From positions 17,383,383-17,447,382 of the forward strand of contig NC_077235.1 of the NCBI RefSeq assembly GCF_027887165.1: a stretch of 64,000 bases of DNA. The letters run 5' to 3'. Below are positions 10,001 to 18,898 of the stretch, one piece after another (positions within the stretch are counted from its first letter, which is position 1; each line of letters starts with the position of its first letter). The notes under the pieces are model-generated. The model was not told the DNA's origin. It did no database searches and worked only from the letters and a program-made list of their open reading frames with translations. The translations under genes and the position numbers were made by a program. The stretch comes from Monodelphis domestica. Lineage: Eukaryota > Chordata > Mammalia > Didelphimorphia > Didelphidae.

Positions 10001-10410
10001 GTAAGTGAGAGGAGGGAAATAAAAGGGGGAAAGAGAGAAGGAGAATATTGAGATGGAGAGGGTAGTATTGGTGAAGATGGGGGATAACAAAGACTTGAAA
10101 ATTAAAAGGGAGGAAGGAGAAGAGAAAGAATGGGTACACAGAAGAGGGCAGGGAAGACAAAGGGAAGAAAAGAGAAATGGGTGGACAGAGAAGGGGTAAA
10201 GGGGAGGAGAGGTGATGAACAGAGACAGGGAGAAAGGAATAGGAGGGACTGGGCAGAGGGAGGGACAGGCAGGGTTTGGGATTCTCCTTGTCTTATACTT
10301 CAGAAGAGGTACCATCCCTTAGTAAACATTTGTCTCCCTCTAGCCCACAGGCGCCTACTTCTTGTTCCTGGTACAAGGACCCCAGATACCTCTCCCTTGT
10401 TCTTTTACAG

Positions 10411-11450
10411 GATCTGAGGATTCCAAGAATCTCCCTAAGCCTTCAGCCTCTCTCACTCTGCATGGCAGCGTTCTCATGACTGTGAGGAGCTACCATAGAG
10501 ACAGGTAAGATGCCATTTCTGCCTCAGATATTAAGGCCTTTGGATAAGGCCAGGGCCCTTTGGTTACCTATGAGATTGCCACTGACCCCAGCTGTCCCCA
10601 CTGCAGGGAACATGTAGGGAACAGGGAAGTCCCAAGTAGGAGTTCTGGATCAGGCTAGAACATGAGATTCTAGCATAGGCTCTGCCGCTGAAACACGGGG
10701 AGGTCCTTGGACAAGTCCCTTCTTGTCTCTGGACAAGTTTCTTCTGCTCTCATACGTAGGTCTTGGACTAAGGGGTCCCTAGAGCGTCTTCCAGCTCAAA
10801 ACATGTGAACTAAATGGCTCCTCCCTAAAAACCCTACCCTGTCTGGTCCAGGGCCCTCTCCTTTTCTCTTTGGCCTGTAGCCATCCCAAAGGAAAGCCCT
10901 CAGACTGGTGCAGGAGCACAAGAGATAACAGAGTACAGATAGACATGCTGTTCCCTTCTATAGGCCCAAAGTCTGAAATTGAAGCACTGATCCCAGTACT
11001 GTCCGTCTTAGCAAACACAAAGCCAGAGGCCGAGAGGCTGGCAGAGGGGTGGGCATCACTTCTTTTGGTTAAATGCCGACTGATTCTAATATCTGGGGTC
11101 TTATTGAACAGGCTCAAGGAATTCACATTCTCTTCACAGGTGAGCCCTGTTTGTAAGGTAGGTGGCTTGTTGTCTCATAATTTTTGTGGGGGTTAAGGAG
11201 TGTGGTTACTCTAATCTGATGCTTGACTGAGCTGAAGTCTGCCTGGCAGTCCTCTGCCTTGTTAAAAGACATTGTTAAAAGTGCCCAAAGGAAAAGGGAG
11301 CCCTGCACTGAGGCTCTGAACAGTTGGCATCTCTGTCCTTCCTCCCCATAGCCCAGGAAGGAACAGAGGTTAGAAATCTCCTCATGGTGCTGACTGTCTT
11401 GGGTCTGTGTAAGAGGAAAGAAGAGAAAGACTCCAGAGGCTGGGAATAAA
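10411..11450 (+). CDS. Gene B: unrecognised three-coding-exon gene, 109 aa
   Basis: Proposed CDS is join(10476..10504, 10881..11139, 11352..11393), 330 nt, 109 codons plus TGA. All introns are GT-AG: acceptor tcttttacag/GATCTG (10411), donor GAGACAG/gtaaga (10505), acceptor ttggcctgtag/CCATCC (10881), donor TTCACAG/gtgagc (11140), acceptor cctccccatag/CCCAGG (11352). The phases fit: AG at the end of the first coding exon is completed by C at 10881, and the second junction is phase 0. A poly(A) signal AATAAA follows at 11445-11450. The protein starts MTVRSYHRDS, is basic at the N-terminus, and has a likely helical middle (SEIEALIPVLSVLANT, then a leucine-rich LLLVKCRLILISGVLLNRL); no signal peptide. 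A five-codon upstream ORF precedes the ATG. I do not recognise the family. The transcript might instead continue to an exon near 13.98 kb. Confidence 0.55.
10655..10800 (+). repeat. Eroded MIR-like SINE inside gene B intron
   Basis: Fragments of MIR text (gattctagcataggctctgcc, cttggacaagtccc, ttggactaaggggtccctagagcgtcttccagctc). Lies wholly in the intron between the proposed first and second coding exons. Confidence 0.5.
11445..11450 (+). terminator. Poly(A) signal of gene B
   Basis: Canonical AATAAA in 'ggctgggAATAAAgttc', 52 bp after the proposed stop codon of gene B at 11391-11393. Confidence 0.55.
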
Positions 11451-11539
11451 GTTCTCCCGTATGTTGTTCCTTGGCCACACTTTTCTAGTCAGTCATCCTG
11501 ACTTTTGTCTTGCCATTAGACACCAAGTTCTGGAAGAGA

Positions 11540-11632
11540 GAGTGAGGCTTCACTGCAAGCCAATCCATGCACAAGTCAAGACATCGCCCTGTGATGACAA
11601 GTCCTCTTCAAAATGAAGGACAGACAACCCCC
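11540..11632 (+). repeat. SINE tail fragment
   Basis: 'ccaatccatgcacaagtcaagacatc..cctgtgatg...gtcctcttcaaaatgaaggacagacaa' is the tail text of an older marsupial SINE subfamily, ending CAGACAACC. Only the 3' part is present. Confidence 0.55.
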
Positions 11633-11636
11633 CACC

Positions 11637-12019
11637 AATGTTCCTGGCCATATAACTAGAGGTAGGTACCCTTCTTGCTCCCCTCATTCTCACCTATTTA
11701 CCACACAACTCTCAGCAGGGTCCAATGAAACCCTCCTTCTGAACAACCTAGTTTCAGGTGAGCCCCCAAACCACTAGCCCTGTCTCATCTCACCCAAACT
11801 TACAGAATCTGTTGACCCTCACTCCTATTGCTTTAAAAAAACCTTCTGACTTACAATTAATACTATGTATTGGTTGCAAGGCAGAAGAGTGGTAAGGGCT
11901 GGGCAATGGGAGTTAAGGGATTCTCAATCCACCGAGCTACCCAGATGCCCCCACTACTCTTATTCTTTAGCCTGACCCATTTTGTCCCTCCCTTTCTCAG
12001 AGCCTGGAAACCTAGGCTG
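11637..12019 (+). other. Segment duplicated at 18728-18920
   Basis: From TTCCTGGCCATATAACTAGAG/gtaggtacc onward, about 150 bp match 18728-18880 with few changes, including the donor-like 'gtaggt', 'caacac/tctcagcagg.tccaatgaaac' and '...ctgtctcatctcaccc'. At 12001 AGCCTGGAAACCTAGG corresponds to the start of gene C's terminal exon (18899), where a SINE breaks it. A smaller SINE (11834-11952) interrupts the middle. Confidence 0.65.
11834..11952 (-). mobile_element. Internally deleted CORE-SINE
   Basis: The tail (ctttaaaaaaaccttctgac) and head (ccaccgagctacccagatgcccc) of the standard SINE are present, but about 60 bp of the core is missing. Near-identical flanks (cactcctattgcttt / cactactcttattcttt) suggest an eroded target-site duplication. 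Confidence 0.75.
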
Positions 12020-12197
12020 AAGTGGATAGATAGCCAGGCCTAAAGATGGGAGGTCCTGGGTTCAAATTTGGCCTCCGATACTTCCTAACTGTATGACAGT
12101 TAGGGGGCAGGTTACTTAACCCCAATGGCCTAGCCCTTACCAGAATTCCTGCTTGGAAGCCGTACTTGGTATTGATTCTAAGGTGGAAAGTGAGAGT
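12020..12197 (+). mobile_element. CORE-SINE interrupting a duplicated exon
   Basis: Plus-strand copy with head 'gtggatagatagccaggcctaaagatgggaggtcctgggttcaaat' and tail 'attgattctaaggtggaaagtgagag'. It begins directly after sequence matching the terminal exon of gene C, so this copy of the exon is disrupted here. Confidence 0.8.
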
Positions 12198-12399
12198 TGA
12201 AAACACTGGCCTGGTCCTGAGTCCACAACTATCCTCCTTAGGAACCCTCTAGTCTGAAAACTACAAGGCCATGGATTTCAGCCACCTGATGCATTTCCAA
12301 CGGGTTTTACTGCATTTTACACCAACTGTTTTATTTGAACTTGCTAACGGGGTTTTTGTCTATGCCTGCGTTTTCTCTGCCCAGGGAGCTCCTCCCTGT

Positions 12400-13600
12400 G
12401 CAATCAGCAATCACCTGCAGTTTCCGGGCTTACAGAGATTCCTGGAGGTCGGGAGAAATGCACTGACTAGAATTAGAAGCCAGGCCTTCCTGAATCAGAG
12501 GCCACTGCATCTCCCTCCATATGTTTCTCCAGTGGCATCAGAAAGAGCATCAAAGACAAGGCGGACAGCAAGCCTCCCCATGACAAGCCAGGGGCTGCTG
12601 GCAGAGGGCTGGTCCCTAGGCTGAGCTCACCATGCTGCCTGGTTGCCATGGTTTCCGTTAGAATTCCAGGGGCACGGAGCTCAGAGGCTGTCTGGTGCAA
12701 GCCCTAACTGAAAAAGAGCCCTCCCCTCCCCCACAACATGCCACTGCTTCTGGTTAACTCCCTGCCCGGCAGGAGCCCCCTCCTGAGCCCTGGGGAAGGG
12801 CTGGCCACAGGAAGCGGCCTGGAAGCAGCCCTTACTGCCTTCCTGCCGCCTCAGGCCAGACAAAAGGGAAGAAGCCAGAGGCCTACAAGGTGGGGCCCCT
12901 CACGCCATGGCCAGGCCGGCCACCGTCTCGGTGCCTGGGCTCCGGCTCCCTGGGCTTATCTAAGGACCTTTGGTCCTCGTGCGGCCTTCAAGAAGCGCAG
13001 TAGATGGCAAGGTGTTGCCGAGGGTCAGTGAAGCCCTGGCAGGGCATGCAGGAATGGGCCCAACTGGCAGGGGTGGGAGCAGGTCCAGGCACATGGCAGG
13101 CTCCTGTTTTCAGGAGCCTTCGGGCTCTGGTGGACAGACCAACGCCGCGCTGTGCTGATGCTGGATGGAGCCGAGTTCCGGGTGGCCTCCTTTCTGCCTC
13201 TTACACAGAAATTCTTCTCGAACATAGGGGGGAGGCGGGAGGAAGGACTCCGAACTGACTTTCCAACCCAACCTGCCTGCCTCAGGGGCCCGGCCACTGT
13301 CAGCCCTTCTCTCTCCTCTCCTCCGGTGAGGTTTTGCAGACCCTAATCTCGGGCTGGATCTCCATGTAGCTAAGACGGGCAGCCATACCCTTGGCTACCT
13401 CCTTCTTGGTCACTCCCTCTAGCTAGTTGGTTGTCTGGGGGACCTTGACGTCCCCGAGGGAGCAGCGCATTGCTCCCCCTCTTCAGTCACCCACCAGCCT
13501 ACGTCGCAGAGCACCAGGCACGGTCCACAGAAGGCTTTGCTGCCCATCCACCACCCCGGTCAGCACTGAGCCTACATACAGGCCAGTGATCTAGGCCCTC
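12400..13600. other. GC-rich, repeat-poor island
   Basis: This kilobase is far richer in G+C than the rest of the window and holds CpGs in clusters (for example near 12925-12990 and 13145-13180). Several open frames of 60-97 codons overlap on both strands; none has recognisable domains. One donor-like site (CTCCG/gtgagg, 13326) and an X-box-like GTTGCCATGGTTTC at 12642-12655 are present. It could be a small CpG island, an inserted segment or an exon cluster of an unknown gene. Confidence 0.4.
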
Positions 13601-13706
13601 TTCCTTCCCTACCAAGACGATTAGTACCTGCTCATCCCTCACTTCTGGGATCGTTAGGAGACTGAGACTGGCATAGGCAAACCATTTCACAAGGCCCTGA
13701 TTACAT

Positions 13707-13930
13707 GCCTGAGCAGCTAGGTTAGAATGCTGGGCCTGGAGTGAGGAAGACTCTTCTTCCCGAGTCCAAATTTGGCCTCATGACTGTGTGACCCTGGGCA
13801 AGTTACTTCACTCTGCCTTGGTTTCCTCATCTGTAAAATGAGCCAGAGAAGGAAATGGCAACCCCCTCCAGCATTTCTCCCAACCCCCCCCCCCAAGACG
13901 TCACCAAGAGTAGACACAACTAAAAAAGTG
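13707..13930 (+). mobile_element. Second marsupial SINE subfamily (MAR1-like)
   Basis: Ordered text 'gctgggcctggagtgaggaagactcttcttcc', 'gactgtgtgaccctgggcaagttacttcac', 'ttggtttcctcatctgtaaaatgagccagagaaggaaatggcaac', '...agagtagacacaactaaaaaa'. The 'agtcggacacaactaaa'-type ending marks a different subfamily from the main SINE. A C-run at 13885-13893 is included. Confidence 0.75.
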
Positions 13931-13976
13931 GCTAAACTTTTAAAGGCTTCCCAACTGTCTTCCTCCTCACCCCAGG

Positions 13977-14151
13977 CCTTGGACTCCGTCCATCCAAAGC
14001 AAGAATAAGCAGCGTGTCATGGGCAGAGTATGTGAGGAAGGACAGGGAAGTCTGTGCTGCTCTATGGAGAGCAACATTCTGGGTGCTGGATGCAGCTCTG
14101 GAGCTCCCCTGCTCCCTTACCCGCATTAAACACACAAGACAAGACTTTGGT
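13977..14151 (+). pseudogene. Paralogue of gene C terminal exon (unit B copy)
   Basis: A very good acceptor (cttcctcctcaccccag/GCC) opens a frame that stays open past 14240. Its end, AALELPCSL, mirrors ALDLPCTSL in gene C's last exon, and the DNA 'agagtatgtgaggaagga.agggaag' matches 'agaagtatgtgaagaagaagggaag' there. ATTAAA at 14125-14130 would end the transcript inside this frame. It may be the terminal exon of a longer form of gene B or an orphaned copy; another partial match to the same exon start lies at 12001-12019, so the exact history is unclear. Confidence 0.4.
14125..14130 (+). terminator. Plus-strand poly(A) signal ATTAAA
   Basis: ATTAAA in 'acccgcATTAAAcacac' aligns with AATAAA at 8928-8933 by similar flanking text (ctccc...TAAAc.acaca). 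It faces the minus-strand signal at 14162-14167. Confidence 0.45.
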
Positions 14152-14161
14152 CATTTAACAC

Positions 14162-14413
14162 TTTATTATAATAAGAAGAATACTGACAAGAAACTAAAGC
14201 CTGTGGTTGGTGGCAAATTAGGAGCCCTTCTTTTCCTCTGAATCACAGGATGCAGAAGAAGAACAGTGTCAACGGGAACCCAGTGGCTGGTATAATAGGG
14301 GCCACCACTGGTGTGGTGGTGCTCGTGGTGGTGGCAAAGGTGGTAGGCGGTTGTCTTGGCAACAGTTGGATGAACAGGGAGTGCTTGATTATGAGTCTCC
14401 ATAGAGTATCCAT
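14162..14413 (-). pseudogene. GPI-tail-like remnant of a second minus-strand Ly6-type gene
   Basis: Minus-strand frame of 56 codons (ATG at 14413, TGA at 14245-14243) that ends in a Thr/Pro-rich stalk (residues about 22-40) and a hydrophobic tail (FPLTLFFFCIL). AATAAA lies 76 bp past the stop (14162-14167), the same layout as the intact Ly6 gene, where it is 88 bp. Position relative to gene C also matches that of the Ly6 gene relative to gene B. No LU cysteine core is found upstream; at 14455 a foreign L1/LTR-like block begins. I read it as the 3' remnant of a second copy, but a chance frame over a CCA repeat is possible. Confidence 0.4.
14350..14363. promoter_or_regulatory. Near-perfect X-box GTTGTCTTGGCAAC
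   Basis: Fourteen-base near-palindrome fitting the RFX consensus on both strands. It lies within the putative GPI-tail remnant, so it may be coincidental. Confidence 0.3.
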
Positions 14414-14454
14414 CCCTCATCGTCAAGCTTCAAAAACTTGCCCTTTGCCTTCAG

Positions 14455-15020
14455 CAGGTGGAGCCAAGATGTCAGAGTAAACCCGAGCAGCTTGAAATCA
14501 CCACAAGAATCCTCTACAACCAATATTAAAACATCGCCACAAAATAAATACAGGAGAGAAAGAATCAACAAGGAGACACAATGAAACAACTGTCAAGACA
14601 AGAAAAACCCAAAGGGTAGGCACAGACCATCTGGGGCACTGGGGTGAGAGGGGAACAGAGTCAGCAAGAGGCTGTAGCAAGGAGGGAAGAGCAGGCCACA
14701 CCCCCCACTTCACATCTGCTGTCCCAGGTTTGGAACCTGAGCCCAAGCCAATATTCAGATCCCCCAGATCCTTCCTGGGCCAACCCACACCCCTTGAAAT
14801 TTCAAACCTGTGGAGAAGTCTGGAGTCCCAGCCCAGGGCAGTCTGGGCTGAGGTGGGCTGATCCATGTGGGCCCAGAGGGAAGCTGGGAGTCCGAGTCCG
14901 GGCTTGGGATGAGGACATAGTCCAGAGTTTGGGATGGCTGATAGTACCAGGGCCCCCTCCCCCCAAGATACTTTTGCCTAAAGCTTAGGGCAGAGTTCCA
15001 GGACAGGGAAATCAAGGGTG
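14455..15020 (+). mobile_element. L1 5' UTR-like insertion
   Basis: Starts 'caggtggagccaagatgtcagagtaaa', matching the 5' end style of the plus-strand L1 at 46384 (gggcggagccaaaatggc). Both continue with text of the kind 'agaaaaac...ggcac...ccaacccacacccc'. No ORF1 follows, so this is either a 5' fragment or part of a composite element. Confidence 0.4.
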
Positions 15021-15024
15021 TGCC

Positions 15025-15415
15025 CAATTAGAACAAATACACAGTAAGACCAAAAACTTACACCTATATCATTTAAGTAGTTCCTGACCTGACCAAGATC
15101 AAAGACCACAAGCTTATAACCAAGCCTAAAGCAAGTCTTTGAGCTATCAGGCTCTCAAGGGTCAATGGAATCAGCAGGGGGAGGGGACCATCACATCACC
15201 CTTCAAGAAGTGAAACTAGTAAAAACCCAGAAAGTAAGCTTACTTGTCCTCCAAAGGTGTGCCCTTGACTTCTGTTGTGCCAGGTCTAAGGTGCGACCTT
15301 TCACCTTCACAGTCTTGGTCTTGGTCTTCTCCTCAGTACCTGGATTCCCAACCCCCCTTTTTATTTTATCACAATAAATCCTACTAAGCTTTGGAATCCC
15401 TGTCTATCCCCCCCA
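15025..15415 (+). mobile_element. Possible endogenous-retroviral LTR 3' part
   Basis: Contains 'gagctatcaggctctcaagg', then 'tcttggtcttggtcttctcctcag' and 'tcacAATAAAtcctactaagctttggaatccctgtct', the layout of an LTR R/U5 with a poly(A) signal. Ends are not defined by a clear TG...CA or target-site duplication. It separates the second Ly6-type remnant from gene C's promoter. Confidence 0.35.
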
Positions 15416-15544
15416 GGGGGGGGGGAGGGCTATCTCCTATATATTTTTTCTGTCTGGGACCTCTTTTTCTGCCTGCCTGGGACAGGAGAGTAGGGAAGGC
15501 AGGAAAAAACCTCCTAGGTCAGAACTGCCTTCCCTCTCTCCCCA

Positions 15545-15645
15545 CACTGGTGTCTTGTTGATAAAAGTGGTTGCCAAGAAACAGCAGCTGCAGGGCCCCC
15601 TCACATCTGTGATGTCATGGCATTCCGCCCTGACATCACCCAGCT
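15545..15645 (+). promoter_or_regulatory. Gene C promoter: twin CREs and X-box half-sites
   Basis: TGATGTCA at 15610-15617 and its exact reverse complement TGACATCA at 15631-15638 form an inverted CRE pair 21 bp apart. An X-box-like GTTGCCAAGAAAC lies at 15570-15582, and ATGGCAAC, an X-box half-site, overlaps the start codon (15646-15653). No TATA box is seen. This combination is typical of spermatid genes driven by CREM and RFX2; use here is inferred. Confidence 0.5.
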
Positions 15646-15898
15646 ATGGCAACGGAATGGTCATTTCTCAACGCACTAGAAGAACAGTTGGTGAGTAAAG
15701 ATCTAGCCCAAAGACAGGCTGGGGGGAGGAGGAGCACGGGGCACCTTCCTCTCTTAAAGCCACCCCACTCTCTTTCCATAGGAGTTTCCAGAGGATCCAG
15801 CCGCGAGTGTCCCAACCCTGACCCTGAGACTTGAGCTGCCCATCTCAACTCTGGCTTCACTGTTGGAGATGTGGGAGTCCGGAAGGAAAGAGAAGTGA
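15646..15898 (+). CDS. Gene C: two-exon frame, 53 aa, unrecognised
   Basis: join(15646..15690, 15782..15898). Exon 1 encodes MATEWSFLNALEEQL and ends in a strong donor (CAGTTG/gtgagt). Exon 2 follows a strong acceptor (tctctttccatag/GAG). The junction is phase 0, and of the three frames of exon 2 only the one continuing exon 1 is open. Exon 2 gives 38 acidic-to-amphipathic residues (PEDPAASVPTLTL..., ending WESGRKEK) before TGA. A donor further on (CAAAG/gtaatg at 15916) suggests that the stop-containing exon continues as 3' UTR, or a donor at 15895 (GAGAA/gtgaac) could skip the stop and join later exons such as 18899. The ATG directly follows the CRE pair. Not a family I recognise. Confidence 0.5.
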
Positions 15899-16369
15899 AC
15901 CAAAGGGAGACAAAGGTAATGAGGGAAGGGAAAAAAGAAAGGGGGAAGAGTGCTGGTCCAAAACGATGCAGGAAAGAGGGGTGGAGAGAATTGTGGGAAT
16001 AAGGAGGATAAATAAAGATTTAGTAAAAGTCCATGGATGAAAGATTAAGGGGGATCTTTAAAGACAAGCTAAAGGAGACATAGTAAAGGGAGAGAAAGGT
16101 GGAAGAAAGGACAAGGGAGACAGGGGGACTGGACAGAAAGAGGGGCAGACAGAGTCTAGCCTTCTAGCTTTCAGAACTGCCCTCACCCCATCTGACTTCT
16201 TGTTTTAGCTGCCATTCTATTACTCCCTAACTTTGGGCCTATGTTTGAACTGGCCTGACTTATTCTGGCTTTGTAATGCTCATCCCCATCTCAATGCCAC
16301 CAACCCCAGACACCCCGGCCAAGAAGTAGAAAATGAGAGCAGGGCTTCTGGACTAAGTGTCTGGAACTG

Positions 16370-16520
16370 AGGGTTTGGCTTAGCTTGGCTTCCACTTGCT
16401 GTTTGACCTTGGACAAGTCTCTAAACCACTCTCACCTTTGTTTTTCACATCTGTAAAATGATGCAGTAAGATGCAATGATTTTTACAGGGTTTGGGGATT
16501 CTTCCCATGATCCAGTAGGA
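16370..16520 (+). repeat. MIR SINE
   Basis: Ordered MIR text: 'ggcttccacttgctgtttgaccttggacaagtctctaaacc', 'tttttcacatctgtaaaatgatgcagtaag'. In the intron region of gene C. Confidence 0.6.
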
Positions 16521-16699
16521 TGTAAGTTTCCTGAAGACAGATTCATTTTTGCCTTTCTGTCTCCAATAGGAGGCACGGGATGGCTCATGGAAGGTATGTA
16601 ATCATTGTTGAGTCAAATGGAAATGTTTTAAAGAGGTGGGTGCCATTGAAACTAGGGTGTGAGCAGCCAGAACCCCTTTCATTTCCTCCGTTCCTCCCT

Positions 16700-17175
16700 G
16701 CTTCTTCCTTCTGCTTTGGAAGCTGATTAACAGGCAATAAGCGACTCCTGTATGCCAAGCACTGAGGACATGAAACCAGAGAAGAAGAGACCCTGCCCTC
16801 AAGGAGCTGACCGTTGGAGTGGGGTGAGAGAGCCAACAGCTCCACATATTGTCTTCACAAAATACCTAGCGAGTAACTTCAGTGGGGAGGACAAGAGCAG
16901 CTGGTAGGGAGAAGGAAAAGCCTCCTGCAGACAGGATGCTGAGCTGAGTTGTAAAGGAAGCCAGGGAGTCTGAGAGGGATGCATTCCAGGCAGAGTCCCT
17001 AGCCAGAGCAAAGGCCCACGAGATCATTCGAGCATTCGATGTGAGGAATAGCAAAAAAGCCAATCTGGCTGGCCCAAAGAAGAGTCACGTTTAATAAAGG
17101 TACAAAGGTCCATTGAGGCCAGGTTGTCGTTAGGTCTTTAAAGGTCAAACAGGGGAGTTTCTACTTGGCATTCAC
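16700..17175 (+). repeat. L2-type LINE fragment
   Basis: Runs through 'gcaataagcgactcctgtatgccaagcactgagg', 'ccctgccctcaaggagctgac', 'gggatgcattccaggcagagtccctagccagagcaaagg', 'caaaaaagccaatctggctgg' and 'gtctttaaaggtcaaacaggggag', a long near-continuous copy of the same old LINE tail seen at 480-660. Confidence 0.55.
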
Positions 17176-17374
17176 TGAATTGAGGACTGACACACACGGG
17201 GGAAATCACCAGGACATCTATGTAGAGGGTAGACAGGAAGGAGAGACTTGAGACAAGAGAGATCAATTGAGAGGCTAAGCAAGAGTTCATGTGACAAAGG
17301 CCTGAAATGGAGGGCTGACCATCAAAGGGACAGATGTGAGAGGTAGAACTGACCCAGTGGGGGAGGGGGTGATG

Positions 17375-17605
17375 ATCATTATAATCCTCACATTTCTATA
17401 AAGATTTAAGGTTAGCAAAGCCCTTTACATATATTCTCTTACTTGGTCCTCTGTGAGTTAGATCTTATTAGTACACTTACTTTTCAGATGAAGAAATTGA
17501 GGCTGACAGACCAAGTGACTTGTCCAGAGGGTCCCATAAGCCACTAAGTGTGTAAGGTAGGACTGGAAAACAAGCTGCTCTACCACCTCGGTGCCTCAAG
17601 GGTTC
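17375..17605 (+). repeat. MIR/Ther1-like SINE
   Basis: 'caaagccctttacatatattctcttacttggtcctc', 'ttttcagatgaagaaattgaggctgacag', 'gtgacttgtccagagggtc' and 'ctctaccacctcggtgcctc' in family order. Confidence 0.65.
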
Positions 17606-17968
17606 GTGAAGGAGATTGCATGGGGAATCAATGATAACACCTGGGTGGTAAAGCTGAGTACCCGGGAAGATGGTGCCAGGTCTCCGAATTCTGAGCGAAG
17701 GAGTTGGGTCATGCTGACCTGACCCCTGAAACCATTTCCTTTCCCCCTTCTCATCCCCCTTTTCCTGATCACTTTCCCTTAGACCCAGCCATAGGTGGCA
17801 GGCATAAGCATATGTGCTTTGCTTGGGAAGAACCGAGGCTAGCTTGGGGGCTGAGCTGGGCCTTACATCAGGAGCCCAGTGAGTGATGGCAGACAGAAGC
17901 TCACTGACTGTGTTGGGATGTACATTAATAATCATTTCACGTTCTCTCCCACACGATTTTCTTATCAG

Positions 17969-18020
17969 ATGTCTCCAAAGGTGCTGAGGTCACTGATCTT
18001 GAACTTGGCGAAAGGAAGGC
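17969..18020 (+). other. Candidate counterpart of gene B second coding exon
   Basis: Acceptor 'gattttcttatcag/ATGTCTCCAAAGG' starts text resembling gene B's 'atagGCCCAAAGTCTGA...GCACTGATCCC' (10959-11000), here 'TCTCCAAAGGTGCTGAGGTCACTGATC'. A MIR-like repeat begins at about 18020, so any coding content beyond that is doubtful. Weak evidence. Confidence 0.25.
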
Positions 18021-18175
18021 CTGGGTTCTGGGCCCTCCTCGGCCTCTTCTCACTTGTATGGCGGGGCCTGGCTGCTTACCTCAGTGATCCAGAGTTTCTT
18101 CATCTCAAAAATGGGACTAACAAAGGAGCCTCCTTCACAGGGTGGATAGGAGGGATCAAGTGAGGTAAAGTAGGT
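18020..18175 (+). repeat. MIR SINE
   Basis: 'tgcttacctcagtgatccagagtttcttcatctcaaaaatgggactaac' and '...ttcacagggtggataggagggatcaagtgaggtaaag' follow the MIR layout. Confidence 0.55.
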
Positions 18176-18727
18176 AAAAATGAAGACAGCTTTAGTGTGC
18201 TGTGCAAAGGTGAGTGAGCACGATCCCTTTACTTTCACTTGATCACCCAGTCACGGGTGGTACCTATAGTGTGACAAAGGGCTTCCCTGCCCCAAGTGCG
18301 GTTTTCAGCACGAGAAATCAGCATCTCATTCATTAGACCAGCCTGATTCTAGGAATCAGAGGTACCTGGGCATAGTGCGGTGTGATTACAAAGACCTTTC
18401 CTTTTATATCCCCTTCAAGCCTCCCAGAAACCCCAGGAAGTACAAGTGTTATTTCTGGCATTTTCCAGAATAGGAGACTTGGGCTCCGGGGGGGTCAAAC
18501 ACCACACCCGAGGCCACACTCCTGGGAAGCAGCAGAGGACAGACAAGGTTCAGCATCCTTTCCTTGGCAGTGCCTTGTCTAGCACCGTGTTTCCCAGACT
18601 GCCAGAAAGGATGATTTGGACATCAGAAGCCAAGCTGGCATGATAAGAGACCAGGAGAAAAGTTAGGGAAATGAATAGCTTCCATAAGGACAAATGTTTG
18701 GAATAAAGAGGAGCTGAAAACCACATA

Positions 18728-18898
18728 ACTTTCCTAGCCATATAACTAGAGGTAGGTACACCTTCCTTCTCTCTCCCTCCCCACCTATTTGCCACACAAC
18801 ACTCAGCAGGATCCAATGAAACTCTCCTTAGAAACAACCGAATTTCAGGGGAACCCCAAAAACACTCACCCTGTCTCATCTCACCCTTCCTTTCTCAG
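18728..18898 (+). other. Duplicated short exon and small intron in gene C
   Basis: TTCCTAG/CCATATAACTAGAG/gtaggt looks like a 14-nt micro-exon or the end of a longer exon. The about 155-bp intron after it ends in a strong acceptor (cacccttcctttctcag/AA). The whole stretch is mirrored at 11637-11790, so it is part of the tandem duplication. Confidence 0.4.

Noticed and set aside
10130-10417. 95-codon plus-strand open frame in gene B
   Set aside because: Lies in a purine-rich intron, low complexity (Arg/Gly/Lys), crosses the proposed acceptor at 10411.
17879-18163. 94-codon plus-strand frame as a complete gene
   Set aside because: Most of it is MIR SINE sequence; only the first bases after 17969 might be an exon.
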